A stretch of 64,000 bases of DNA from Brachypodium distachyon (GCF_000005505.3 NC_016131.3:26403001-26467000); one strand, 5' to 3'; shown: positions 45,581 to 56,802, counted from the first letter of the stretch. Made by a program: numbers and translations. The notes: generated from the letters alone by a model not told the origin.

Positions 45581-47083
45581 AGTGGAGGAAGTCCGCAAGC
45601 TAGAATGCAAGTTCAAGGGTTTGCGATTTGAACATGTCAAGCGGAAGGACAACTTCGCGAGTGACGAGCAGTTGAACGCCGGAAGCCTCCGGCGGGGGTG
45701 TTCTGCCACAGGAAGACGGCGCCTCCAGTCGCCCCCAAGCCGGTCGCTGGGGAAGCCCCTCCGACAACCGAAGGAAAGCCCGCAACAGCAGAGGTCCATG
45801 CCGCTGACGTAGCGGCATGCGTTGGCAGGGAGACCCCTCTCTGCGCAGAAGAAATCGCCCGTTACCTGAAGGGAGAGGCCCTCCCGGAAGACGACGTCGC
45901 CACGGAACGAGTGGCCCGGCAAGCCAAAATGTACACCGTGGTAGACGGGAACCTCTACCGCAGGCGTGTGAATGGAGTCAAGCTGCTCTGCGTGCCCCAA
46001 GACGAAGGGCACGCATTGTTGGACGAGATACATCGAGGCACATGCTCCCACCATGTAACCTCCCAGGCGCTGGGCGGCAAGTCGTTTCGGCACGGTTTCT
46101 ACTGGCCCACGGCCCTGGCCGACACGGAGCAGCTGGTGAAGACGTGTGAGGCGTGCCAGTTCCACACGAAGAAGAGCAACCAGCCGGCGCAGGCCCTGCA
46201 GGTCATCCCGTCCTCGTGGCCATTCGCGGTCTAGGGGCTGGATATCGTCGGCAAGCTACCGAGAGCAGTTGACGGCTACGAGTATTTGCTCATGGCCATC
46301 GACAAGTTCTCTAAGTGGGTGGAAGTGGAGCCAGTTCGAAAGGTGACTGCCCAGGTGGCCATCAAGTTTTTCAAGGGCATTGTGTGCCGGTTTAGTGTGC
46401 CTAACGGCATCATCACCGACAACGGCACACAATTCACGAGCGCGGTGTTCCAGGCCTACTGCGAGGGCATGGGCACCAAGATACACTTCGCGTCTGTTGC
46501 TCACCCAAGGAGTAACGGGCAGGCGGAGCGAGCCAACGCGGAAGTGCTGCGGGGGCTCAAGACACGAACCTTTGACAAGCTCAAAGGCCACGGGAACCAC
46601 TGGGTCGAAGAACTCCAGCCCGTGCTGTGGCCAATCAGGACAACACCTAGCCGGGCAACGGGCGAAACTCCTTTCGCCCTTGTCTACGGGGCAGAAGCGG
46701 TGCTACCTCTCGAGCTCAAGCACGGATCTCCCCGGGTACGCGCGTACGGCAACTCCAGCCAACACGAGCAAAGGGTTGACGATCTAAACTTCATCGAAGA
46801 GCTTCGATGCCGGGCTGCTATGCGAACCGCGCGCTACCAGCAGGGACTCCGTCGTTATCACGACAAGCGAGTCCGTTTCCGGGGGCTCGAGAACGGAGAA
46901 CTTGTCCTGCGCCGGATAGAAGGAACGAAGGCCGGGAACAAGTTGACTCCAAAATGGGAGGGCCCCATCCGGGTAGTGCAGGTGACCAGGCCGGGGGCTG
47001 TCCGGCTGGAAACCGAAGAAGGCTTGTCGGTGCAAAATAGCTGGAATATTGAGTATCTGCGCAAGTTCTACCCGTGAAGTGGC
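45581..47083 (+). pseudogene. Gypsy II integrase
   Basis: Zinc head with HRGTCSHHV and C-x2-C (TCEACQF) at about 46025-46165. A TAG at 46232 replaces the Trp before GLDIVG. The core keeps all three acidic residues: Asp in GLDIVG, Asp in ITDNGTQF, Glu in NGQAERAN. The C-terminal domain ends EYLRKFYP at 47077. One nonsense change separates it from an open frame in this part. It integrates element cDNA in the nucleus. Confidence 0.9.
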
Positions 47084-49125
47084 GGAGCCCGACCCTCAGG
47101 TGATGCCGCCGATGCATACCTCTCGAACTAGTGTAGCCGAGCAACCCCCATCTGTAAACCACTAGTTACTGTGAATAAAGATAAGTGATTTTCCTTGAAT
47201 TTCTAGTTGCCTCGTTTATTTGCATGTTCCTCCCCCTTCTGTCTCCTGCTCTAGGTGCACATAAGTCTCTTTCCATACTTGGTTGTGAGCAGAGGGCTGC
47301 CGGAGCCTCGAAAACGTTAACCCGTTGCCGGATCACTCTGGCATGGGGCATGCAGTTGCCGGGTTTCCCGCGACGTGCATCACGGCATGCAGTTGCCGGG
47401 CTTCCCGCCACGTGCATCACGCAGTCGCTGCGTCTAGGAAATAAAAGTGCTCACGTCCAAGTTTGGTATTGACTTTTCTGTGCCCGGGGGCTGGGAGGCA
47501 GGAGAGTTATCCATATTGCTCTGTGTTTTCGTGAATTTCGAAAAAAAGTTGCAGCATCTCGGGCTTGGTAAGAGTCTAATGTGCAGGGTAAAGGTGGAAT
47601 TTTACGCACTGTAATGCTCGTGGACCGCACACGGGCTGTGGCATGTAGCGGCGCCTTGTGGTGTGGAGTGACCGCATCACGAGGGACTCGCCGCACTTCG
47701 CGGCTCCTGATTCAGGAGGAAGCCGCCACGTGTGCCACAACAACTTGGCATGCAGAACGGCGAAGACCGTACCGCACTTCAAGGGGCGGGGCGCCACGTG
47801 TGCTGCGGTGACCTGGCGCGCGTGGTGGCAAGCCCCTCCCCCGCGCCTATAAAACGGGCGCCCCGGCCATGGAATGGGTCAGAGTGAAGCCAAGGAAGAG
47901 GCTGCGAAGACGAGCGGTGCCGCAGAGGCGCGATGGTGGTGCATACCATCCGCGCTCAGCGCCGACGGGTGCACTGCCATCACGCCCTTGTCGCATCCCA
48001 CCACCAAGCCCACGCTGAGGGGTGCCGCAGAGGCACGGTGGTGGTGCATCCCACCAGCGCTCGGCGCCGACGGGTGCACTGCCGCCGTGTCCGTGCCACA
48101 CCTCCTCTAGCGAGCGGCTCCGGGGCGAGGGTTGCCGCAGAGACACTGTGGTGGTGAATGCCATCAACGCTCAGCGCCGACGGGTGCACTGCCACAGTGC
48201 CCCAGCCGCATCCCTCCAGAGAGTATCTCCGCAAGGAGCGAGGGTTGCCGCGGAGACACTATGGTGGTGCATGCAATCAGCGCTCAACGCCGACGGGTGC
48301 ACTGCCGTAGTGTCCCTACCACACCCCTCTAGATGGTATCTCCCCAAGCAGCGAGGGCTGCTGCGGACGCGGGTGGCGAAGACATCACGGCGTCCCTACC
48401 GCACCCTTCGGAACAGGTTCCTCCGAAGGCAAGGGCTCTTCCGAAAGCGAGAGTTGCTGCGGAGATGCGGCGGTAGCATCGTCATCGGCGCTTGTCACCG
48501 GCGGTGATCCTACCACAGCGTTCTTGCCGCATCGCTCAAACAGGCTCTCTCAAGGGCGGTGTTCCAGGCGCACCCCTCCAGCAAGCACACCGAGCATGGG
48601 ACCGAACGAAAAGCTAAGTGCTTGAACCTGAATGATAGACTCTCTGAAAACTAAACATAACTGAACAATGCCTTGCTAAGTGTGGTCCCAAAACCTGCGT
48701 GTGGCCGGGGTGTTAGAAGGACGCTTGCGGGGGGAGTGCGCTCCCCGTGCGGCTTCTGGGTCCGTCCCGGTAGGGCATGCCTGGGAGTAGTTATCCCGCA
48801 AGCGGAGTGGCTCGCTGCTGCTGCTTGGCCCCAGGTCGGCACCGCGGGTCCGTCCCGGGTCCCTGGTCCGGTTAAGTGTGTGGCGCGTGAGTCCCCGGCA
48901 ACACAAAGCACAACACACAAGGTCGAAGGGATCCACCCCGCGAGGCAACCCCAGGAACAAGGATCAAGCAGAACTAAAGAACTGGATTAACAAAAGCAGC
49001 AAACGATTGCATGGACTAATAAGACAGTAATTGTTCAAACGGCGCCAAGCGCCACACTTGCAGGGAATGAAAACAAAAGAAGATAGCACAAAGAAACGGC
49101 AAGGGCCGGCAGGGGGCTGCGGCAG
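47084..49125 (+). other. Spacer between integrase and antisense ORF of gypsy II
   Basis: Non-coding, rich in direct repeats. Two 40-bp units with GCATGCAGTTGCCGGG (47347 and 47387) and a 105-bp array (47915-48370) are visible. Long 3' spacers are usual in Tat elements. Confidence 0.6.
47915..48370. repeat. Tandem array, about 103-113-bp units, four to five copies
   Basis: Units begin near 47918, 48021, 48129 and 48242 with GGT(T)GCCGC(A/G)GAG and share CGACGGGTGCACTGCC; a fifth partial unit starts near 48356. Confidence 0.85.
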
Positions 49126-51884
49126 CTAGTTGCCAGCGTCCTCCGCCGGGGGCTCCAGGGACGGCTCAGGGTCCGGTTTCCGCTGCATCCGCTTGATCAC
49201 TTCATCGACAAACCCACTCACCGCCTGAGTGTGGGTGGGTTCATCCTCACTGTCCGACCAGGCGTCCAGCAGCGTCTCGAAGGAGAACTCCAGGTGTCGG
49301 AGGTGCACCCTCGGAAGGATCGTCCCTGCAACCTCCCGGGCGCAGTTGGCAACCTCATCGGCGCCGAACTTGGAGATCCAGACGTCGAGCGCCGTGAACT
49401 TCCCCACCAAGTCGGAGAAGAACGAGATCAGCGTAGAGATTTCCGTGCCGTCCACCTCTGCGGCCTGCAGCTCGAGCCGAGGCAGCAGGTCGCGCAGCGC
49501 TTGAGTGATCTTGAGCAGCTTCTCAGTCTCCAGCTACCGCTGCCCGATCAGCGTGCCGTGGTGGAGCCGGGCGTCGAGCGTGGCCTTCTTGGCATTGCGG
49601 AGGCGGCTCGCCTACGACGCAAGCTCCACGGCCTTGGCCGCAGTGTCCTCCCCGACCTTGGCGAGCTCCTCCCGGACAGCGGCCCGCTCGGTCTCGAGCC
49701 GGGCCACCTTGTCCTTGGCGGCGTTGAGCTGGATCTCGTGCCGGGCTGCCGCGGTCACCGCACTTTCGGTGGCCTTGGTCTGCACCTCCAGCTTGACGCG
49801 CAAGCCTTGGATCTCGCCAAGGTAGTTGCTGATCAGGTCGCTCTTCTCCTCGATCCGTACCTGGGCCACGGCGAGCACCTCCGCGTGCATCTTCTTGGCT
49901 TCTGCCTGAGCTGCCACCAGCGAATCCAGGGTTTCCTGGAGCTCGGCGCGCTGAGCCTCCAGTCGCCGGTAGAGCTCCTCTTCGGGGACGACCGGCTTGG
50001 CCTCCAAGGCTTCCCGGGCAAGGCGCGCCTCCTCCCGCAGCCGGGAGAGTTCCTGCTGCTCCTTCTCCACGGCCAGCCGCACCTCGCCGAGCTGGCCCTT
50101 GGCGATCTCGTGGTGCTCCCTCACCTGGTTGAAGGAGGTGACGAAGGCCAGCTGCTGGTCCTGCGTCAAGGAACCGGTGCCCCCGGTCGAAGACGCTCGG
50201 TTCCCAAGTGATGGGATTCCAAGCCACCCCGGCAAGGGTGCCGAGGTCGGTGCTGAAGGTGGCAGCCGACGACGACGAAGCCCCTGCCACCACCGTATGG
50301 CTGGGCGGGGGGCGTCCGCTTGCGGCGGAGCATCCTACTGCTCCTCCTCTGCAACCTCCGCCTCACCCGCGCCTGGGGACTGCGAGGCTGGTGGGGTTTC
50401 TGAGCCCCCGGCAGGGACCGCCTCTTGCTGGGTAACAGAAGAATCCGTGCCAGCGGCATCTGCGGCCGCTGTCTCGTCGGTGGTCGACGCTGCCGCCGCG
50501 GCTGCCGCGGCTCGGGGCGTCGCGGGAACCATCGAAGGAACCACCACGGCGTCGACGGCCACTGCGGGTGTGGCTTCCGCCGCGGCGCCGGCGACTGCTG
50601 TTGGGGTAGTCGCCGTCGGGTCGCTGGCGGTCGCTGCCGGGGTAGTCGCCGCCATGGCCCCGGCGACCGTGGCGGGGGTGGTCGCCGCTGGGGTGCCGGC
50701 GGATGCCGCTGAGGCGGTCGCTGTCGTGGAGCCGGGAGCCGCCGCGGGGGCGGTTGCCGCCGCAGCCGCCCTGGAGGTAACCGCGGCCGCTGCGTGCGCC
50801 CTTGATCTTCACACGATCAGGGGCGCGTCGTCGTCATCCTCGACGGAGGAGGACGAGTCGTGGGGCTGGCCGGCCTCCGACTCGCTCCCGCTCTCCTCCT
50901 GCGCCTGCTTCCCGCGGGGTGCGGGCGGAGGGGAGCGCAGGGACAGAGTGGGGGAATCGTCTATCAGCCCCCACTCGTTGCAGGGTGGGAAGGAGCAACT
51001 GATGCTGCTCAAGCCGGGGACGCCGACGTGGAGGGCGAAGACCCCCGGCGGCAACTTCGTGAAGGGAGCATCCTCGCCGGAGATCCCCCTCAGCCAAACC
51101 TGGAGCGACTCCTTGTCCATGCCCTCCTGGCGGAGGCGTGTCCTGTCTCCGGCCCCCGTGTACGCCCACCCGGGGAGGGAACGCCGCTGAAGCGGCGCGC
51201 CACGTCAAGATCGGAGAGCCCGGCTAACCGAAGGGCCTTGATCTTCTTCACGATGGGGAGGAGGTCGGCGTCGCGGTGGTACCGGTCCCGCCAGCCGAGG
51301 GCCTCCACCGGCAACTCGGTGGGCGGGAAGATGAACTCCTCGGGCTATCCACACGGACCCAACACCAGTCCGCGCGCCACTCCTTCTCGATCTTCTTCTC
51401 CGACCGGACGATGAACTCTGACTTCATCCGGTCGCGGGCATGGAACACCACCCCCGACGACATCGCTTTCTTGTTCTCGATGCGGGGGTAGAAGTAGTGC
51501 CGGAACAATGCCACCGACGGCATCACTCCGACGAATCCCTCGCAGAGGAAGGAGAAGATGGCAAGCAGGTAGAGGGACATGGGGTGGAGCTGCGCCACCC
51601 GTAGCTGATACGACTCCATGAGCGCATGGAGGAATAGGGAGAATGGCGGCACCAACCCGGTGAGTATGAAGCGCGCGAACACTCAGAAGTCGGTGGACTG
51701 GACGTCGGCACCGGCGGGGAAGATCAGGGTCCTCCTGTGCTCGTTGAAGTCCGAGGCGACGGCGTACTGGAGCTTGCCCAACGCCTCGCCGTTGTAGCCG
51801 GGCCGGAAGAAGGCAAGCGTGGCCCGCATCTCTTGCTTCTTCAGCTCTTTCGGTAACGGCCATTTCCGCACCCAGCGGGTGCAC
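49126..51884 (-). pseudogene. Antisense ORF of gypsy II (Transposase_28-type)
   Basis: Read from right to left. The N-terminal part (51871-51250) resembles the plant 'putative gypsy-type transposon' domain, PF04195 (FARFILTGLVPPFSLFLHALM, IFSFLCEGFVGVMPSVALFRHYF). A middle part (51314-50810) has an acidic serine stretch, then an alanine/threonine-rich linker (50800-50335), a long coiled coil (50235-49612, E/A/L/R heptads) and a C-terminal domain (49600-49126). In-frame stops (51683, 50809, about 49535) and frameshifts near 51330 and 51180 break it. Antisense ORFs at this position are known in Tat elements; their function is unknown. Confidence 0.8.
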
Positions 51885-52112
51885 TGGGATAACTACAGAT
51901 CGTGGGGATAATGCGGTAAGTGGCCTTAACTTCCCTGTTTAAGGGGGAGGTTACGGCGGAAATCTCGCACCCACCTCTTCGCCCGTAACGGCGAGGTCAC
52001 TGGAAGACGAAGAGACACGGGCCCGAGACGAGTCGGGACCCACGCGTCGGTTGGGGCGTAGCTCGGCAACCGGCCAGGGAAGGGTTCGCCCGGGAATAGG
52101 TGTTGCCGGCCC

Positions 52113-52127
52113 ACGCCAGGGGGCTAC
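52113..52127 (+). other. Polypurine tract of gypsy II
   Basis: ACGCCAGGGGGCTAC directly precedes the TGTCG start of the 3' LTR, fitting the priming site for plus-strand DNA. Confidence 0.7.
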
Positions 52128-53035
52128 TGTCGCACCAGTGGCACCCAGGGTGCCACCGCTGCACGACGCGTGGGTCGCATCGCTTGGTCCCTGGGAGGAT
52201 CACACCCCGGGCGGCAACGTGCAAGCTGCTCGGCAAGCTACCAGCCCGGCAAGGCTAGCGGGGCTTCGGGGAATAATCTCGCCTGGGCGCTTCCCGGGAG
52301 GTAACTTGCCGGGAGGAGGCATTCCCGGGCGCAGGTTCCTGCTGTGAAGGCGGGGCCGAGCAAACAGAGCAGCAGTGCCACGTGGGCGCGCGGCAGGCAC
52401 CCAGTGTGCAGGGTCGCCAGGACAAGGAGTATAGGGGGTTATCCATCTAGTCAGGCAAACAGTGGCTGCCCAGATCTAGTTTATAGGGCACTAGACCCCA
52501 GACCCCTAGTCGCGGGGCTGGCGCTCTTGCATGTCTGCCAGCGCACCGAGGAGGAGCTGCCAAAGCTCCCTGCTCGCCACTTGTAGTCCATGCACCGTGG
52601 CACCTGTGGTATTATATTGGCTATAAAAGGAGGACCCCCGCCAGCAGTCAAGTGTTTTTATGGGTTGGTTGGGGTTCGAAGGTTGGATAGTTGCATGGTT
52701 GACTAGTTGATTCGTTGACCAAGTGATAGCGCTTCAGAAGCAGTAACCCCGAAGTAGCAAGGGGCACTTAGCCAAAAAGAGAGTACCCGGAGACCCTCCC
52801 CAGCAACTTGTAAACACTCAATCTTTCGATAATACGAGCTCAGACAAGCAGGACGTAGGGTTTTACACCTCCGGGTGGCCTGAACCTGGGTAAAACGCGT
52901 GTTCGTGCTCATTGCATGCTGTAGCGCCTCGCATTGGCCCTGCCGGCGATCGCCGGAGCGATCCCCGTCGCCCTATGCCAAACCTAAAAAGGGGGTGCCC
53001 GTGCATCCCCGGTGTCAAAGCCCCGTGCTGCGACA
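52128..53035 (+). repeat. 3' LTR of gypsy II
   Basis: 908 bp, TGTCG to CGACA, with TATAAAA at 52622-52628. Followed by GAAGG and then the remainder of the gypsy solo LTR. Confidence 0.9.
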
Positions 53036-54039
53036 GAAGGCGGCGGCCGTCGTTGACGGGTTCGGGGCCGCGGCAGCGCGGTTTCGCTGCGGCAACCAAA
53101 ATAAAAAAAAATCGTGTCACGAGGTGCGCACGAAAGAGAGGAATGAGGAGAGGAGGTCGGCGGTGCGAGAAGCTCACCGGAGCGGTGACGAAGGCGCAGA
53201 AACGGCGGCGGCAGAGGGCAATTCCGGCGAGAAATTGGGGAGCAACCGGCGCGTAATCGAGCGTGGGGTTTGGGGGAAGGGGAGGAGAAAGAAAAGGGCT
53301 TCGGGGTGACGCGCAGGGATTTGAGGATGGGGACTCGAGCGCGGAGAAATCGCGAAGTCGTGCACGACGTGGACTCGCGGGCGTGGCCGGAGAATCCGGA
53401 CAAGCAGTTTGGGAAGAAAGGGGCGCGGGTCCCACCGGTCAGTAACCGGGCGGCTCGGGTGCGCGGCGGGACCGGGTCGGCTCGGCCCGGTTCGGTCCGG
53501 TTCGGCCCATTAGGCCGGGCCGGCCTTGGTTTTTCTCTTTTTGTTCTTCTTTTCCTTTTTCCTTTTCTATTTTCTGTTTTTGAACCCCAAAATTGATTCA
53601 AAGCTCCAAATCACTCCGAATAAATTGCAAGAAAATTTGTAAAATCATGTTTTCATATGATCTAACTTTTAGGACAAGAATTTCTTCAAAATAAAATATT
53701 TAAAAGTATTTTTCCCTATAAAATGGCTTTTAGGCCTTTTAACTATAAAAAATAAATCGTATTTTCAAAACAATTTCAAAAGCCACAATATGGGATTGCT
53801 TTATATATGCATCAAATCCCTTTTTATGCCAATACCCTCATGGGTTAAAATGCAATTATTCAAAAGCAAAAATAAAGCCCAAATTAAAAAAAAGGCATTT
53901 TCGCAAAAGGGTTTTCTGGGTTAAGTTTGGGGTTTTAAATGTGATTAAATGCAAGAGTGACATGCATATGAACTGCAATGCCCATGGAGAGTTTTGAAAA
54001 TTTGGGATGTTACAAGCTGAATTGGTTCTTCGCCTCGCG

Positions 54040-54280
54040 GGTCGTTGGTATGTTGTCACGATCCGTCTGGAGGTCTGCCGTAGACTACTTACGGTCTTCT
54101 TCCATTCTCTTCCAGGGGAATTTTTCCCAGGGCACACGTGCGGCGAAAGGGTCCGTCCCTCGCGCCGGCCCAGATATTCCCTGCGAGTCGGCCCAGGTTT
54201 GGGGAGCCTGTCGGGCCAGGACGGCCCGATGGGTGCGAGACACAAATCAGCGGGTTGGGCCATGATTACTTGATTAGCCA
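54040..54280. repeat. 240-bp repeat, copy 1
   Basis: Direct match to 54525-54765: GTTGGTATGTTGTCACG, GACTACTTACGGTC, GGAATTTTTCCCA, GGCCCAGATA and GCCCAGGTTTGGGGA are shared. By eye about 80-85% identical. Class unknown; it starts 26 bp after the solo LTR. Confidence 0.8.
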
Positions 54281-54318
54281 CAATGTACCAAAGAGTGTTG
54301 TAAGGACCCAAAAATTAA

Positions 54319-54445
54319 TATTCCTCCGTCCAACAAAGGATGTCTCAATTTTGACTAAATTTAAATGCATCTATAAACTAAGTCATGTCTAGATACATCC
54401 AAATTTTGACAAACTTGAGAAATCTTTTGTTGGACAGAGGGAGTA
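54319..54445. mobile_element. Stowaway-type MITE (127 bp)
   Basis: TATTCCTCCGTCCAACAAAG (left) and, reversed, TACTCCCTCTGTCCAACAAA (right) are terminal inverted repeats with TA at both edges. The inside is non-coding. It lies between the two 240-bp repeats. Confidence 0.88.
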
Positions 54446-54524
54446 AAAGATTATCTTAAGACTAAGCATGCATCATGTCATCATTTACCATCGATTTTAA
54501 AAACTTTGCGGTCGTCAATAATCC

Positions 54525-54765
54525 ATGGATCGTTGGTATGTTGTCACGGTCCGTCCGGAGGTCTGCCATAGACTACTTACGGTCATTTTTCAATCTCTTT
54601 CACGGGAATTTTTCCCACGGTGCGCACGTGCCGCGAACGGGTCCGTCGTTCGCACTGGCCCAGATACTCCATGCGAGGCAGCCCAGGTTTGGGGAACTTG
54701 TCAGGCCGGGACGCCCCGATGGGTGTGAGACACAGATCAATGGGCTGGGCAAAATATTGTAGCCC
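54525..54765. repeat. 240-bp repeat, copy 2
   Basis: Second copy of the 54040-54280 sequence in the same orientation, with small indels. Confidence 0.8.
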
Positions 54766-55737
54766 ACATGACCACATCTATAACAAATACACGGGATTAA
54801 AATCACAGCCCCTTTTGAGTTTAGAAAAGTTGATACGACCCCATCAAATCTGAACAAACAAAGACAAAAGTTCAGATAACAGAAACTGATATTCGAGCCC
54901 AACTCATGAATTTGCGAACAAGATTATAGGTCTTAGACCAAGCTAGATTATAATACCACAGTCAGACCGGAATAGCATTTCTCCCCCGGGTAATATTGAT
55001 CTCCACTAAATTTGAAGTATCTTACTACGGCTCCTTCGTCCGTCGGCTTTGCACCTGCGACTCCTGCGCCTACCTCGTGCGGCGGAATCGCTTCTGTGCC
55101 GGGCACCCGCGTCTTTCTTGCGTCTCTTCCGTAATTCCATAGTATTCAAAAATATTACAGCATTCTTTGAAATATTAGTGTCTCGAAATCGTGAAAATTA
55201 TTAATTGCAAGAACAAAAAAGTTAGTTCACTACTTGCGAAACATTTAATTATTCGAATGAATCAACATAATTTTTGGATTAACTCGGTTAATCATCGTAA
55301 CAAAGATTGATTGTTGGATTAAAAATATATTTTATTCTAAGTATTTTCTCAAATTTTATCTGAGGGGTTTGCGATCGTTGTAGAAATCCCATTCTCGCTA
55401 CCATAATGTTTTTGTTTGAAAAATGGAATACCAAATTATCAGAATTTACACATTATTTTAATGTTTTCTTTATTATTATTTTTCAGTTAACCACATCTCT
55501 CTTTAGTCAATTCAACTTTTTGTCTGCAAATGAGCAAGCTTTGATATAAGAAGCAAGATATCTAATAGTGAGTACTCTAGAATTGGAAAAATAAAATAAA
55601 AGTAGGAACCCTTTTAGTTCAAGATATTTAGGTGACATATGCGATTGTTGATCCTCTATTGGATATCCTTTTGTTTATTTGCACCATGGAATTTGCATCT
55701 CAGAATGAATTTGGATGGAGATCTTATTACTCGAGGT
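54766..55737. other. Intergenic DNA
   Basis: AT-rich with no recognised gene, apart from the short arginine-rich frame at 55006-55140. Confidence 0.4.
55006..55140 (-). CDS. Short arginine-rich frame, hypothetical
   Basis: 44 codons, ATG at 55140, GC-rich island in AT-rich DNA. About a third of residues are Arg, with RS/SR pairs as in splicing-factor or nucleolar tails. A GTAAGA near the end could be a splice donor, which would make it a captured exon. No homologue is recognised and it may be chance. Confidence 0.15.
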   Translation of the reverse strand: MELRKRRKKDAGARHRSDSAARGRRRSRRCKADGRRSRSKILQI

Positions 55738-56563
55738 AATTGCACCGGTGGCCGAACAACTTGAGAGGTGCGAGCAGTTTATTCCAACAAGTTGCAAAGT
55801 GAGCAAAACTAGTCCTAAAACGTGTAATACGGATTGCTTAGACGTCCCGACCAATCATACATCGACACATGGCCTGTTTTGCCGATTGTTTCTTTTTGCT
55901 AAAACCTCCCTGAGAAGATTGTATACTATTCGTCCAGCCATCTCTTACATATATACTTCGGAACACCTCATGGTAAAAAAAATCCCCCTTAATTTTGCGC
56001 TAGAAAATCGCCGGCGTTCGAACGACGGCGAGAGACGAGCAGGTGAGCGAGGGAGCGCAAGCAGGAGGTCGGCAGCAGGGGATGCGGGGCACGAATCGAC
56101 TTGGCAGCGGACCAATGGGCAGCGGCCTGGTCTGCGAGGCCAACGGTAGCTGGAGCAGAGCGGGCGGCGGCGGTTGGGCCAAGGTCACCGCCGACGAGAT
56201 GATCGGCCGCTGCTTCTTCGTGGTCAAGGCATGCCAAATCACCTCAGAGAGAGGAACGAGGGAGACAGAACGGTTCGTGAGGGGGGAAATGAAGAGCCAC
56301 GGGTTTCCGAGGCCACTTTGACAAATTAACATGTACCATATGTCTCAGATCTGACCTGGAAATAATAAAAAACAAGGGGCTTTTTGACAATTTTACAAAG
56401 CGCACAGCTATACCGCCTGACAGAATGACACGTGTCCGATTCGGATTAATCCGGGTTACTGTGCACAATTAATCAAGTTTTAGGACTAGTTTTGCTCACT
56501 TTTCAACTTCTAGAACTAAATTGTTCCCACTGTCAAGTCGTTAATTGGGCTACAGGTGCAATT
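55738..56563. mobile_element. Mutator-like element with GC-rich core (Pack-MULE candidate)
   Basis: Long terminal inverted repeats of about 180 bp: 55738-55920 against 56370-56563, both starting AATTGCACC and sharing GTGAGCAAAACTAGTCCTAAAAC. The ends are AT-rich, while the core (about 56000-56300) is about 60-65% GC with an open frame at 56043-56321 (92 codons, containing WAKVTADEMIGRCFFVVK). This contrast is typical of Pack-MULEs that captured gene fragments. No 9-bp target duplication is clear. Confidence 0.6.
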
Positions 56564-56604
56564 AACTCTTCCAGCATTGCATACTGTACTTTATGCCAAA
56601 GCAA

Positions 56605-56682
56605 TCTACCTTTCCGGGAATGGCTCAACTCCAGTTTGTTGCACCAATCTACTTTTCCGGGAATGGCTCAACTTCAGTTCGT
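56605..56682. repeat. Short tandem duplication (36 bp x 2)
   Basis: CAATCTAC(C/T)TTTCCGGG followed by AATGGCTCAACT occurs twice, at about 56610 and 56646. Confidence 0.75.
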
Positions 56683-56685
56683 TAC

Positions 56686-56802
56686 TACTCCCTCCGATCC
56701 TAAATTGTTATCGAAATATTACATGTATGTAGACACTTTTTAAGAATAGATGCATCCATATTTGGACAAATTTGAGTCAAGAATTTAGGATCAGAGAGAC
56801 TA
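56686..56802. mobile_element. Stowaway-type MITE (117 bp)
   Basis: TACTCCCTCCGATCCTAAAT at the left and, reversed, TAGTCTCTCTGATCCTAAAT at the right, with TA at both ends. Confidence 0.88.

Larger units (their letters stand above)
39415..53035 (+). mobile_element. Tat-lineage Ty3/gypsy element II, 5' LTR truncated
   Basis: Same family as gypsy I. Only the last 214 bp of the 5' LTR remain (39415-39628); the 3' LTR is complete (52128-53035). Between them are the primer site, gag, protease, RT with two RNase H domains, integrase, a 2-kb spacer, an antisense ORF and the polypurine tract. By eye the shared 214 bp of LTR differ at about 13 positions, so it is not recent. A copia solo LTR sits in the leader. 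The right flank starts GAAGG; the matching left duplicate is not seen, because the left junction suffered a deletion. Confidence 0.92.
37788..54014 (-). mobile_element. Gypsy solo LTR, split by gypsy II
   Basis: On the minus strand it begins TGTAACATCCCAAATTTTC (from 54014), a common start of grass gypsy LTRs, and ends GGTCGCTTCA (37788). Flanks AGCTA (37783-37787) and AGCTG (54015-54019) are a 5-bp duplication with one change. Gypsy II occupies 39415-53035, leaving about 2.6 kb of LTR and no internal region, so it is a solo LTR left by LTR-LTR recombination. The pieces are 37788-39414 and 53036-54014. Confidence 0.8.

Noticed and set aside
49231..50211. 326-codon plus-strand frame, Leu/Gly/Glu-rich
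   Set aside because: Complement of the coiled-coil antisense ORF; no domain, and the minus strand continues in a longer conserved arrangement.
53036..53600. GC-rich frames as a host gene (up to 205 codons, minus)
   Set aside because: The sequence is the proximal part of the gypsy solo LTR, continuous with 37788-39414 across gypsy II.
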